Source of the DNA: Podospora bellae-mahoneyi
Lineage: Eukaryota > Ascomycota > Sordariomycetes > Sordariales > Podosporaceae
DNA length: 64,000 bases
Reading direction: 5' to 3'
Assembly (NCBI RefSeq): GCF_035222275.1
Contig: NC_085885.1
Coordinates: forward strand, 434,001-498,000
Part shown: positions 35,255-48,546 of the stretch, piece by piece
Position numbering within the stretch: the first letter of the stretch is position 1
Layout of the letters: every line of letters starts with the position of its first letter
Made by a program: the position numbers and the translations under genes
The notes under the pieces: generated by a model
The model's database searches: none
Seen by the model: the letters and a program-made list of their open reading frames with translations, nothing else
Told to the model about the DNA's origin: nothing

Positions 35255-37450
35255 GTTGACGTTGTTGAAGGGTCGGTGACTTAGGATTCAGAAGCAGCTC
35301 TACGTTCTGCACAGTAGCAAGTTCGATTTTAGAAGAGATCTTCTTTTTGTTGACAAGGTGGTGGTTTGAAACCGTCAAAACTCCCTCACGCTCAGTCTAA
35401 ACCTCAAAGCTCCCCCGCCAGTTTGATTACTGCTGTAGTGAGGGACAGAGGGGTAGCTCCTTATCAGCTTATCGGACCATGACATAATCATCTCGAAAAT
35501 GAGAAAAGAGGTATCGACATCAGCCAACTGTCAGATTGAAAAGGTAGACAGTTAGTCATATGACAATTGTTAGATGAGGCAGATACCCGGCCTGTTGACA
35601 ATTGTGTATTCAACGCCGCATTAGGCGCCAGGGCGGAATGGAGAAGAGGGAGAAAAAGGGGTGGCAAGTTAATGGGGTGGATTGCATGACTGTTGGCAGG
35701 AAACCTCAAAGTAGGCGGGGACGGTGACGACGGCATTGTTGACGGTGCCACCGAGGTAGGCCTCAGCGGTCTCACGCATCTTGGTGAGGACCATGGAGAT
35801 CTCCTCAAGGTGAAGACCTTGGTCTCGCTTGTTGAATGCTCAGTGACAAGCAAGTCTTTTCTGACCTTCAACGCCCCTCTTCTCTGGGAGACGAATCCCT
35901 CCTATATTTTCAATGGGCAAAGAAGAGTAGTGGTCTCCAGTGAGGTATCGTACTAACAGTCATTCCAAATCTGATGTGTCTGGCTCATGGGTCTTATTAC
36001 TATCTGACCGCCATCCATTCTGCCCAACTGACGAACGACGGAATTTCCCCTTCAGAATAGCTGCTATCATTTCTATCGAGTCGTGTATCAAGCTGACTTG
36101 AAGCTGGAATGCAAAGGGAGATAGCTCCATCTCGTCATTGTGAGTCCACTGGGACGGACAGATGACGGAAGAGAGAACCGAGCTTCATTGGACAGTCAGT
36201 GGTCTGATATTCCGATGCCACTGTCCCGCTGGCCTTATAAAGCCCCAATGTCGGTACAGATGGTGATAACAAAAAGGAAAAGATTTGTGTTGTCGAGGCC
36301 ACAAGAAAACAGGTGGTCTCTGCCGTTGCCTTCGTGATATTCTGATGGAGTTTCGTTGCTGATTTTTTTTGGTGGTTGCATGTTTTGCCCCGTCAGCTTG
36401 GACATCCCACTTAGAGGTTCGAGATGTGTGTACCTTATGTACTGTACCTCGCTTGAGAGCTTGGCAGTGCCCAAGATCGGGAACACCTTGAGAGTAGTAT
36501 TGTGCATCTGTTGGTTATGACTGGCGGTCAGCAACATGCCCGAATGGAATGATGCAAAGCATCGTGATCGCACTGAGACTGTTGCTATGTATGTTGGGCA
36601 TCTCTCGGTCCAACCATGCGGCAGGTGTAAAGGTGACTGCGGTTCTATGGCCTGTGGTGATGCATTAATGGTATGAGCAGTCTATTAGGAAAAACAGCTT
36701 CCATCGACCTCGGGACAATTCAAGCAGTTTTCTGGAACCTCTCAGAGAATGTTGATCACACAGCAGAGTTTGACATGAGGCGAAATCTAGTGCTTGGCAT
36801 GTAGCTGTGGCATTGGTGTGTTGGATGCGTCAGTTCCCCATTACGCAAAACCTCAGCTTGAGGGTGTACAGACGGTCAAAGCCCACTGTTTTGTTCATCC
36901 ATGGAGCTACTCCGCAGTTTCTTTCCTGGAGAAGACATTTCCAGGTGTGTCTATGGGGTAAACAGCCAGGGGTCGGCATGTGGCATGGAAAAGCAGCGAA
37001 GAAAGAGATCTGGGAATAGCCAAACCTCCCGTCGGGCAGGCAGCCGATGGAACTGAGTATCGAGCACGGCGAGGCTGGGTTTGGCACTCAACGGGCTCTC
37101 AAAGGAGGCGCTGGGTTGTTCCATGAAGCGTGTGGGCGTTTCTAGTCCAATCGATTGAGCTCCTTTCGTGCAGCTCCTGGAACCCCACTTAGGCCTTCTG
37201 GCGATTTCCACAGAGTTCCGTGAGCTTCGTCTGCAAAGTGACGCGGGGCTTTTAAACCTGCCTTTTGTGCCCCTCGTCCTCTTGCTCTTTCCCATTCTTC
37301 ATCACACAAACTCAAAAAAACTTTACTTCTCTTCTACGCTGCTTTTTCTTCCCACCAGATTTCGGGAATACTACGACGAATCTACTACTCTTCAATACCC
37401 CACACCCATACCAAAACCCGTTGTAGAAAGCAAATCACACAGCAGTCAAG
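35255..37450. promoter_or_regulatory. Divergent promoter region with HSP70 heat-shock-element-like sites
   Basis: This 2.2-kb region separates the divergent starts of the dienelactone hydrolase and HSP70 genes. Two exact TTCnnGAA words, the core arrangement of a heat-shock element, occur at 36730-36737 and 37361-37368 on the HSP70 side. A C/T-rich leader (about 37,260-37,440) precedes the ATG. The inverted hsp70 fragment lies within this region. No other gene is evident. Confidence 0.4.
35709..35833 (-). pseudogene. Inverted fragment of the hsp70 gene
   Basis: About 125 bp read on the minus strand are nearly identical to bases 37952-38075 of the intact HSP70 gene, roughly codons 107-148 (KVFTPEEIS... 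to VVTVPAY). Differences are confined to one end: a missing 3-bp step in the ATCTCTTCC segment and one- to two-base losses that shift the frame. No intron position is spanned, so it is unclear whether it arose from RNA or DNA. It is too short and frameshifted to encode a working chaperone. It sits about 450 bp upstream of the dienelactone hydrolase start. Confidence 0.85.
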
Positions 37451-38049
37451 ATGGCTCCCGCTGTCGGTATCGACTTGGGTACGACGTACTCTTGCGTCGG
37501 TGTCTTCCGTGAGGATCGGTAGGTTCTTGCCCTCCCTTCATCGACATCGTCGAGTCGCTGTTTGCAGTCGCTCTGTTCGGTCGTGGCCAGGCTGAGAGGG
37601 GTGTTCTTCGACTTCCCTGCCAGCCTCGCCATCGATCGATTGGACGGTTGCACGGCATCAGCCTTGTTAGTCCCGACAGCCTGCTAACCACCCCTCACAG
37701 GTGCGAAATCATTGCCAACGACCAGGGTAACAGAACTACACCCTCTTTCGTTGCCTTTACCGATACCGAGCGTCTTATTGGAGATGCCGCCAAGAACCAG
37801 GTCGCCATGAACCCCATCAACACAGTCTTCGACGCCAAGCGTCTCATTGGTCGCAAGTTCACCGACCCTGAGGTCCAGGCCGACATGAAGCACTTCCCCT
37901 TCAAGATCGTTGAGCGTGGCGGCAAGCCCGTCATCCAGGTCGAGTTCAAGGGCGAGACCAAGGTCTTCACCCCTGAGGAGATCTCTTCCATGGTCCTCAC
38001 CAAGATGCGTGAGACCGCTGAGGCCTACCTCGGTGGCACCGTCAACAAT

Positions 38050-38108
<59 letters not shown>

Positions 38109-39695
38109 TGGTCTCATTGCTGGCCTCAACGTCCTTCGTATCATCAACGAGCCCACTGCCGCTGCCATTGCCTATGGTCTTGACAAGAAGATTGAGGGCG
38201 AGCGCAACGTCCTCATCTTCGACTTGGGCGGTGGTACCTTCGATGTCTCTCTCCTCACCATTGAGGAGGGTATCTTTGAGGTCAAGTCCACTGCTGGTGA
38301 CACCCATTTGGGAGGTAAGTCACATCGTCTTGAGTCAATAACATGCATATACTAACTAAGAATTAGGTGAGGACTTCGACAACAGACTTGTAAATCATTT
38401 CTGCTCTGAGTTCAAGCGCAAGCACAAGAAGTACGTGAAGCCCGTTTTTGATTTGGTGATGTTTTCATCTTGCTGACTTTTTCTTTTTAAGGGATCTTTC
38501 CGGCAACCCCCGTGCCCTGCGCCGTCTCCGCACGGCCTGCGAGCGTGCCAAGCGTACCCTCTCCTCCAGCGCACAGACTTCCATTGAGATCGACTCTCTC
38601 TACGAGGGTATCGATTTCTACACCTCCATCACCCGTGCCCGCTTCGAGGAATTGTGCCAGGATCTTTTCCGCTCTACTCTCCAGCCCGTCGACCGCGTCC
38701 TTACCGATGCCAAGATCGACAAGTCCCAGGTTCACGAGATCGTCCTCGTCGGTGGCTCCACCCGTATTCCCCGCATCCAGAAGCTTATCACCGACTACTT
38801 CAATGGCAAGGAGCCCAACAAGTCCATCAACCCCGATGAGGCTGTTGCCTATGGTGCCGCCGTCCAGGCCGCCATTCTCTCCGGTGACACTTCCTCCAAG
38901 TCCACCAACGAGATCTTGCTTCTCGATGTTGCCCCTCTGTCCCTCGGTATCGAGACCGCTGGTGGTATGATGACCAAGCTCATTCCCCGCAACACCACCA
39001 TTCCCACCAAGAAGTCTGAGGTCTTCTCTACCTTCTCCGACAACCAGCCTGGTGTGCTTATCCAGGTCTACGAGGGTGAGCGCCAGCGCACCAAGGACAA
39101 CAACTTGCTCGGCAAGTTTGAGCTTACTGGCATTCCCCCCGCTCCCCGTGGTATTCCCCAGATTGAGGTTACCTTCGATCTTGATGCCAACGGAATCATG
39201 AACGTCTCTGCCCTTGAGAAGGGCACTGGCAAGACCAACCAGATTGTCATCACCAACGACAAGGGTCGTCTCTCCAAGGAGGACATTGAGCGTATGCTTG
39301 CTGAGGCCGAGAAGTTCAAAGAGGAGGATGAGGCTGAGGGTGCCCGTGTCGCTGCCAAGAACGGCCTTGAGTCGTATGCCTATTCCCTGCGCAACACTCT
39401 CTCCGACCCCAAGGTCGATGAGAAGCTTGACGCCTCCGACAAGGAGACTCTCAAGACCGAGATTGACAAGATCGTCGCTTGGCTCGATGAGTCTCAGCAG
39501 GCTACCAAGGAGGAGTACGAGGATCGCCAGAAGGAGTTGGAGGGTGTTGCCAACCCCATCATGATGAAGTTCTACGGTGCTGGCGGTGCTCCCCCTGGTG
39601 GCATGCCCGGCGGTGCTCCTGGCGGTTTCCCCGGTGGTGCCGGTGGCCCTGGTGCCACCCACGATGACGGCCCCACCGTCGAGGAGGTTGACTAA
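37451..39695 (+). CDS. HSP70: Cytosolic heat shock protein 70
   Basis: This is an ATP-dependent chaperone of the cytosolic Ssa/Hsp70 class. Four exons (37451-37518, 37701-38314, 38367-38430, 38492-39695) give 649 residues, the usual size. Introns of 182, 52 and 61 bp have donors GTAGGT, GTAAGT and GTACGT; the third ends in AAG. The nucleotide-binding domain shows [26 protein letters not shown] and [15 protein letters not shown]. The substrate-binding domain and helical lid follow, and a Gly/Pro/Ala-rich tail ends in EEVD, the docking site for TPR cochaperones. EEVD and the absence of a targeting peptide exclude BiP and the mitochondrial paralogue. Codon use is strongly C/T-ending, as expected for an abundant protein. 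A duplicated fragment lies inverted 2 kb upstream. Confidence 0.98.
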
Positions 39696-41090
39696 ATCAG
39701 TTGATCACTTCATGGAAGGATTTCGGAGTTTCTGCTTTTTTCTCATGCGCTAGATTGGAGCCGCGTCATTGGGATGTGGTCTGGTTCGGGTTAACACCTA
39801 GATCTGGTTTGCTTTTCCGTCATGATCATGATAAACGGGGGAAAAGTTTTAGGAGGCTGCATGGCTTGTATTTTAATGATTCCCACATTTCCTTGTAATG
39901 AACAAAGGAATATTTCGTTGTTATGTCTTAGTTCCCCTTTGTGAATGCTTTGTGATATGTCTTGCAATTCAGTGCCATCAAAGCAAGCCCAACGAGCATT
40001 TACCGGTGATATGAGGGCTTCGAACATCCTTCATATGCCTCGAGATGTTTTTTTGAGGTGTAAAACCAAAGTAAACAGGTCTGTTGAGATAGTTGAGAAG
40101 CCTTTTATTTTAATGCAAAGGCCTGCCACCATGGTTAGGAGGCTTATCTTACTGTCTAAATGCGCCTTTATACAACCTCAAATGGCATACGATATATATT
40201 TTTCGACAATAAAAGATAGTGAGCAGGCCTCTAATGTATTCGCAGAGACATGTAGAATAACATTAAAGACCATCAGATATTTTAAAAGGTATATAAGACA
40301 TATTTCAAGGTATGTTGACTATCTTTTCAGGTATCCGGATTTTCTTTTAAGACCTTTGTCTAATAATTCAAGGCATCTTGACTATCTTTAAAGGCATATA
40401 AACTATCCTTTAAGGCCTTTGGATGATGGTTTCAGGCCTTTGGATTCTGCTTGAACGTGTTTAGATACTCTCGAGGCCTTCAGATTTCTTTCCAAGCTTT
40501 TGGATTATATATAAAGGTATATAGACCATCTTATTCAGCCTTAGCCTCATGCTATAAGGCCTTTCGGTGTTACCTAAACTCCTAGATTGATGTTGTTGGG
40601 TCCTCGTGTGTTTCTTTGTCGAGTTAGGTGATCATGCAAGTTTCACATTTAGACCAGAGCCCAGTATCCCTTTCCTCATCATGTTTCTACCAAGTCAATT
40701 CCCTACAGACTCGTCGGAAGGGGCACCCTTACTCTTGCGTTTTCCTAGGGCCGGGACTTGAAAAAAAGACTGGTGACTGTCTGACTGGTATATTCATTCT
40801 TACCAGGCTGCTGATTTGGGTTCCTGGGACTGTTGAGCTGTTATAAACATGTTTAGTTCACAAGTCCATGTCCACATAGATGTCTGTTGTGGGACAGCTG
40901 AAATGCCAGCTAGTAGTCTTTGGAAGATCATGCCCGGAATTTTAAAGAATCTGGAAGCAGGCTGCCATGGTAATCATGCTGTAACCCCCCCTCCTCGCCT
41001 ACTGTCATTCTACCTATTACAATATTCCTAAGACTTCCACCGTAGGATCTCACACTAGACAACTTCAGAAATTTCACACGGCCTATGTGT
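39696..41090. other. HSP70 3' flank and intergenic region
   Basis: The 3' untranslated region of HSP70 is followed by A+T-rich sequence containing the repeat array listed at 40.28 kb. I see no gene. Confidence 0.5.
40276..40540. repeat. Degenerate 20-21 bp A+T-rich tandem array, about 13 units
   Basis: Successive units follow the pattern AAGGC(A/C)TNT(T/A)GACTATCTTT with many substitutions. Examples are AAGGCATCTTGACTATCTTT, AAGGCATATAAACTATCCTT and AAGGCCTTTGGATGATGG. Period is 20-22 bp. Divergence is high, so the array is old or has been mutated. The same unit recurs at 33.46-33.65 kb and 16.17-16.25 kb. Confidence 0.7.
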
Positions 41091-41095
41091 TCGCC

Positions 41096-42321
41096 TCATT
41101 CGCTTTGCTCTCTCCTCCAACAGATGAGCGTTATAAAAAGTTGATAGGCTACAATTTTCCAATTGTCAATTCCCGTACTCATGCTGCCATGACAGTGAAG
41201 TGAAGTTACCTGTTGGAGTCTGCCCTTGTTGGCCTCTTCCGCTCTATCGAACCGCACGTGGGTCTTATTTCCAGTCTGTACCACCAAAGCCGTCAATTCT
41301 TCGTGTTGTCTGATCGATATATGATTCGCGGCAGTTTGCATCTCAGACGTTCTTGTCATGTTGGTCAGGAACTCTCCTGCCAACTCTACAATGCCCATCT
41401 CTAGAAGAGCCGGAGTAGGGGCACCACTGCTATCCGGCTCGGCGCCGGAGCTGTCCGAAGTCTGGTCTTCGTTTTAGTTTTGGTTATCGGTGAATCGAGC
41501 CGAAAGCCTTGGTTAACCACTGAAAAGTGATGATAGTGATACTCATGGAGCCAAAGACCTACAGATGTCTTGGTAAAGCTGTCTTCCTTCTCCCTGCAGT
41601 TCAGTACCCTTCACAAGGGCATACCCTTCCTCAACCACCCGGGTGTTACCAATCTCTGACCGTCTCAGTCAACACAGCTGGCGGCTATGGGCCGGGTCAG
41701 CACCGGGCCCTGCCGCTACAGCAGTGGCCGCAGCAGCTTGGGCTGAAGAACTGGGTGTGATGGGTCTCTGTTCTGACTCATTTCTGTTTTGAATATGCCC
41801 GTTAACCATCATCTGTATCAAGTTGTTATAGGAAGTAGGTGCTTCCCATGTTCAAGCCAGCGGTCGTCCCAGCTTGGGCCGTTTTCCAAATCAGCACCGC
41901 CTGGAAAGAAGACTGATACTGCTTGAAAACGAAACCAGCACCGTCTGCAAACAAATCAGCATCGCCTACGAGCGAAAAAGAAGCGTGTGGAAACGTAGCA
42001 ACCCGTCTATAGAAAGGTAGGCGGGTCCGCAGTAACACAGGAGGCTTGATTGAGCATATCCTGGATGTCTCGATCCCCGGTAGAGATGAATGCGGCCAGC
42101 GGGTTTGGGGTAGGGGCCCGGCCGGCGCTGAATTTGCGAGACTTCTCTTCTTTCTGTTCGCTCTTCTTTTTGTTGGTCTTGCCTTTGTTGTTTTTAATAT
42201 TGGGGACCCGAGACGGGTCTGAGGGGGGGGATCTTGCCCACCGGAGGGTGAGCTTGAAGCCGGGGAGCCAGAAGCCGTCAATTGTATTGTTCGTATTTGC
42301 TTGATTGGTTTGAAGGTTCAA
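41096..42321 (-). other. Possible coding remnants of unknown function
   Basis: Three minus-strand stretches look protein-like. One at 42321-42007 is lysine-rich and contains PNPLAAFISTGDRDIQDMLNQ. One near 41800-41660 is alanine-rich. One at about 41480-41210 contains ELAGEFLTNMTRTSEMQTAA and ends at a GTAACT donor-like site. They lie in order, but I could not join them with credible splice sites, and the first has no upstream ATG in frame. This may be a small fast-evolving gene I failed to model, or a decayed one. No domain is recognised. Confidence 0.25.
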
Positions 42322-42624
42322 GCAAGATAAAGTAATTTTTTAAGCGACCTTTCGAGCAACCTTTAGAGCGAAAGGAGAGAGAGAAAGGAATTGTAGAGAG
42401 TCGCAGCTTTGGAACAAAAACAATCTACTGCTTAGCTCACTTCGCTGGCCCAAGCTCCCTTGTGACTGAGTATCAAAGGCCAGGCCTCAGGCACAACATA
42501 TAGACAATAGACACTATTATGATAGGTTTATTCCCTACTCTCACCCCAGGACAGGTCTGTCAGCCTCAACCGTCACCTCTAACTTTTCTAACATTCAATC
42601 CAATCTATCTAAAATGAACCGATC

Positions 42625-45440
42625 CTAAAACTCCATCGCCTCCCCCTGCTGCTGCTGCCCTCCTTGTCCCAGCCAACTCCCTCCCCTAACCCACTCCACA
42701 ACCTCAAACCCAAGCCTCCTCTCAATCTTCTCATCAACCACAACCTGCTGCTGCTCCCCCTGACTACTGCTCCCCCCCTCCTGAGACATCAAAACAGGAA
42801 TCTTGACCGCAATCAACCCCCCAGCCTTGATCTCCACACCTCCCCCCTGTTGCTGCTGCTCCTTCGGCGACAAATTCGACGACTGCTGCTGCTGCTGCTG
42901 CTGATAAATCCCCTTAACATAAACCACCAAATCCGCCCCAGCAACGCCCCTCCAAAGCGTAGCCATCCACTGCCAGTGATCCACCGGCGCATATGAATCA
43001 CTAATGGGTGTCTGACAAGCAAACTTATCCGACAGCGTCAAGCTAAACCCGCTAGGAAGAAGCGCGATGGGCACCTTTGAGGATGACGCATGACCAGGCA
43101 GAGGATGCCGGTGTCGAGGGGTGGGCGTCATCGACTCGGTATCCGACGAGGGGTGGCTCACCGACGGGGAGGAGCCCTTCGGGGAAGTGACAAACGAGAC
43201 AATCTCGTTCGATTTGGCGTGCCACTTTGTGATGGTGCGGAGGTACGTCTCGAACGGGCTAGAGTCGGGTGGTTGGCGGAACGGAACCGGCGTCGTGCTG
43301 CCGGCTCTGGAGCCGAGGACGACCTTGGAGCTGCTGGCGTTGCTTTCCCTGCTGGAGAAGCTACCGGTTCGCTCTTTTGTTGTCCCGTCGTCGGACGATT
43401 CGTCATCGGCGGCGTTCCATGTCATGATATCCCAGTTCTCGCCTCTTTCCTGGCGCAGGGCACGCTCGATGACACCGCCTACAAGCTTCATCAAAGACAG
43501 ATCAACCCCTTCCACAGCAATTATAGGGCCTCGCCTCTTCTTCCGAGTTCCCTGGGGATCTGAACCCAAAGGAGGAGAAATTCGTTCCAGAACTCGGAGC
43601 TTGTTGATGTAGGAAATGGACATTACCATCGCTTCCACGCTGCGTCGGGCGGCTTCCTCCTCCTTGGAGTCTTGACGGGGGTTGCTTTGGGTACCAGAAA
43701 AGGCAGAAGGTGGGTGGGAAGAAGAGAATGCGGTTTTGGTGCTGGAAGGGTAGGCACTTCCAATTTCGGACTCATTGTCTGGGGAGGTTGGAATTCGAGA
43801 AGTAGAAGGATTACTCGTTGAAGTCGACAGATGGAGGGGAGGCAGGCGGAGGGACTCGTCAAACTCACCACCAGTCGGAGGTTGGGAAGCACCGCCGGAG
43901 AGAACAGACGACAACGAGCCCGTGCGTTGTTGTTGGGATTGGTGTAGGTATGTTTGATGTTGTGGTGGCGGTGGCGGGTATTGTTGTGAAGGAGGGCCGT
44001 ACGGAGATGACATGGACAACGACAAACTTGGGGCTCTGGGAACGGGTGGAGGAGCCATACTCCCCGTGATGCTACCTCCTGACAGGGAGCTCGGTCCTGG
44101 GCTGACACGAGCAAGCATGGAAGATGGACCCGGCAGTTGCGGAGGCCCGTAACCCGGTGTGGGCGAACTGCTCATGCTCATCGAAGCTCGAGACACAGAC
44201 CCCCTGGGAGGCCCGGGGTATGAATGAGGTAGTGGAGGAGGGGGTGATGGTAGGGAATGGTAGTTTTGGTAGCTTCCTGCTGCATTGTACCTCCTACGCT
44301 TGGCTTCCGACGGAGAATAAGCATCTTCGTAGTGTTCACGAATATCGTACAGGTTGGCACCACTTCCTTGTGGTCCCCATTGAGGTCGAGCGGCTCCTCT
44401 TGCCGAAGCAGGCGTTGGTGGAGGTTGCTGGTGGCGAGGGTAGCCCGGAGGTGGGGGATGGCCTCCTCCGCCTGGAAAAGGGGGCTGTTTCGCCGCCGTG
44501 GGAGTCATGAATGGCGTAGATGGTGTTCTAGGAGTGGCAATGTATCTTCCTCCACAGTTTGGACACTTGTGTGGATCTTGTCCTGGCGCAGTTGTTCTAC
44601 CTGATGGAGCACCACTCTTGTTTCCTCTTCTCGGCTGGTATCGATAGCCTGGAAATTGTGTCTGATGCCGCAGCTTTTCCGCCTCTGCCAACTCTTTCCA
44701 CCTGTTTTTGGACTCTTCTGGCTCAGCCTTCCAGTTCTCGCCAATGATCTTGGAAATATCCGGGTTGGCGAGACCAGGATTTTGTTGAACAATCGTCGCT
44801 TGATGGGCTTGGCGATAGAGTATAAAAGCTGACCACAGCCCGAAATCAGCGATCAACTTACAGCAAAGGCACAAAAAAATAAAAACATACCGTTTCTTGG
44901 TCTTGGAATCTTCGGTGGAGGTGCGCAAAGACAGACAAGATCCTGCCCAGAACCGTTGTCCTCTGGAACACGGTCACCCTGAAAAGAACTAGGATTGCTT
45001 GCAGGTGTCTGAAGGGTCAAGCTCTCGATCCGTGAACGGTTGTTGGCTTCCTCCGTGTTAATGGACGCCGCTCGCTTTCTAGTTATTGGCCCGTTGCCGA
45101 GCTGAAAGATATGCCCGTGCGAAGAGGAAGAAAAAGAAGAAGAGCCACGAGTAGAATGGGCAGGACCAGAGGGTAAAAGAGGAGCTGAGGTCACAATGTG
45201 AGTGTCTTGTCTTGTCGATGTGGCCCTTGCAGCCGGTATTGATGCTGACTCTCCGCCTCCGACGGCCGTTCTTATGGACGAAGATGTGGACGGTGTGCTT
45301 CCCCCTCCTGCCAACCTCGCAGCAGACATGGCTGAGCGGGTTAAAGGGCCAGTCTGCTGCTGCTGATGTGGTTGCTGCTGCTGCTGCTGCTGTGAGGACG
45401 AAGGTATTACTTCTGTCATTTTTCCTCCCCCTTTTCCCAT
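42625..45440 (-). CDS. HMG-box transcriptional regulator (MATA-HMG type)
   Basis: This is a large nuclear HMG-box protein of the mating-type/Ste11-like subclass. Exon 1 (45440-44891) and exon 2 (44828-42625) flank a 62-bp intron (GTATGT...CAG) that splits the HMG box after IPRPRN. This gives 917 residues. The box reads PRPRNAFILYRQ, NPGLANPDISKIIGENW, KNRWKELAEAEKLRHQ, FPGYRYQPRR, about residues 178-255. A possible CxxC pair (HKCPNCGG) follows. Then come long Pro/Ser/Gln-rich regions and a C-terminal conserved-looking block with ISYINKLRVLERISPP and PIIAVEG. Poly-Gln runs are encoded by CAG/CAA repeats near both ends. MTEV seven codons later is an alternative start. The family includes regulators of sexual development; its exact role is unknown. 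Confidence 0.88.
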
Positions 45441-46989
45441 CGGGCTGATTAGCGTCTCGAGCTCTCTGAGAAGAAAAGAGGCAAAGAAGGAAAAGACCAG
45501 AAAAAGCTTTGTGTTGAGTAAGACAACAAACGGATTAGAGGGGAAGACTGGTAGGGAGTGGAGGTGCCTACAGCCAGAAAGACTAGTCCGCAGATTGATC
45601 CAGTCTATCGGGACGCACAATCTCCCACCTCTCCTCTCTCTCCTCACCGGGCACCCCTACTCCTGGATATGGCGTTTGACCTGTCTCTCCACCTCCAGCT
45701 GGGAGACGAAGCCTGAGGTGAGCTGGGCTGGGCTGGACAGGACAGGGCAGGGCCGGGTCTGACGAGGTGTATGACTGGCCTGCCTGTCTTTCTGTATGTA
45801 TGTCTTGGAATGAGGACAGGAGATGGCGTCGTAAAAGAATCCGGACCAGAAAGACACTGCCAAACAGGGAAACTCCATCTACACCCAAGAGGTTCCGTTG
45901 TGGTTGGCCAGTTGCCGTGCGTCTGCGTATGAGCGGTGTCAAGAGGAGGCAAAGGCCTCTCTCCGTCTCTGCAAGTGTTATCTGTCTGAGTGACTTCCCG
46001 CCAGGAGAGAATGGGAAAAACAAACGACCAATCAATAGGAGTATATGCCGGGATTGTATCCTTTGTGATCTGTCTTCCCCGTTAATTTCACCATCCCCAG
46101 ACAATGCCAGAGACCTCTCTCCAAATGGCCAACAACGGGAGAAAGAGACAGATAATGGATGACCGTATCATTGGGTGCCCCAGAGATTATTGCTCCGTGG
46201 CTGACGGTGGGTGCTAGTCTAAAATGACATTATTACGAACGACAGCGTGATCGGCCTAGTGACAACAGATGGAAAAGAGTGGGCAGTCCAGAGGCGCGTA
46301 GCTGTGGTTGTGGTTGTGGTTGTCGATGTCTCGGGAGCCAGTATGCGCCGCAGCTCCAACGTTGGCTGCACCAGACTTTTTCTTTGTCCCCGCGTTTGCA
46401 GACATTCCGTTCGCAGTGGCCCATTTCAGGCCAGAAATCGTCTTGATCCAGCCTCTCTCTGCCATGACAATGCCAAAGGCACAAGGAATGTGGGAGCATG
46501 CCGTTGAGGAATGAGCACGCTGGACAAAGACCATGGGGAACCGAAACAGGTCTGGCCCCTCTTCTGACATCCTCTTGTTCGCTTCAAATTCCAGCCCAAG
46601 AGGGGTCCCGATTGTTGGCCAGAGTGTGGGGAAGACGGTCACAAAGAAAGAAAGAAAAAATATGATAGTAGTTGTTGTCGTTGGGTTGCTGTTTATATCA
46701 TCCTGTCTTTCTCAAGCGCAGTCCGCCAGCCAGCTCCCGTCGCAAATGTTCCCTTCCTCCCAAAGAGATATCATAACAAAAGCAGAAAAAAAGTGATTAC
46801 GCGCCAACTCCGACCTGCAACGCAGTTTTCCCAACCAAACCGGTATCCTCATCTATCATACGTGCTAAAATCAGAGATGTGACCAGTACCTATCCGCCGT
46901 GCTCTAAGCTTGCTTGGCCGCTACCCCTGAATCACCCCACCGCTCCGAAACCGACGATATAGAACTTCGATGTGTGCTGAGAACCGAGT
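45441..46989. other. Region upstream of the HMG-box gene
   Basis: This holds the promoter and leader of the HMG-box gene and the 3' flank of RVB1. A short GTGGTT trinucleotide-like repeat lies near 46,305. I see no gene. Confidence 0.5.

Positions 46990-48546
<1,557 letters not shown>

Noticed and set aside
38487-39662. 391-codon frame antisense to HSP70
   Set aside because: It is a mirror of the strongly biased HSP70 codon usage, a common artefact in highly expressed genes. It is not independent evidence of an antisense gene.
44178-44363. Possible extra exon antisense within the HMG-box gene
   Set aside because: It is a shadow frame of the well-supported HMG-box coding exon.
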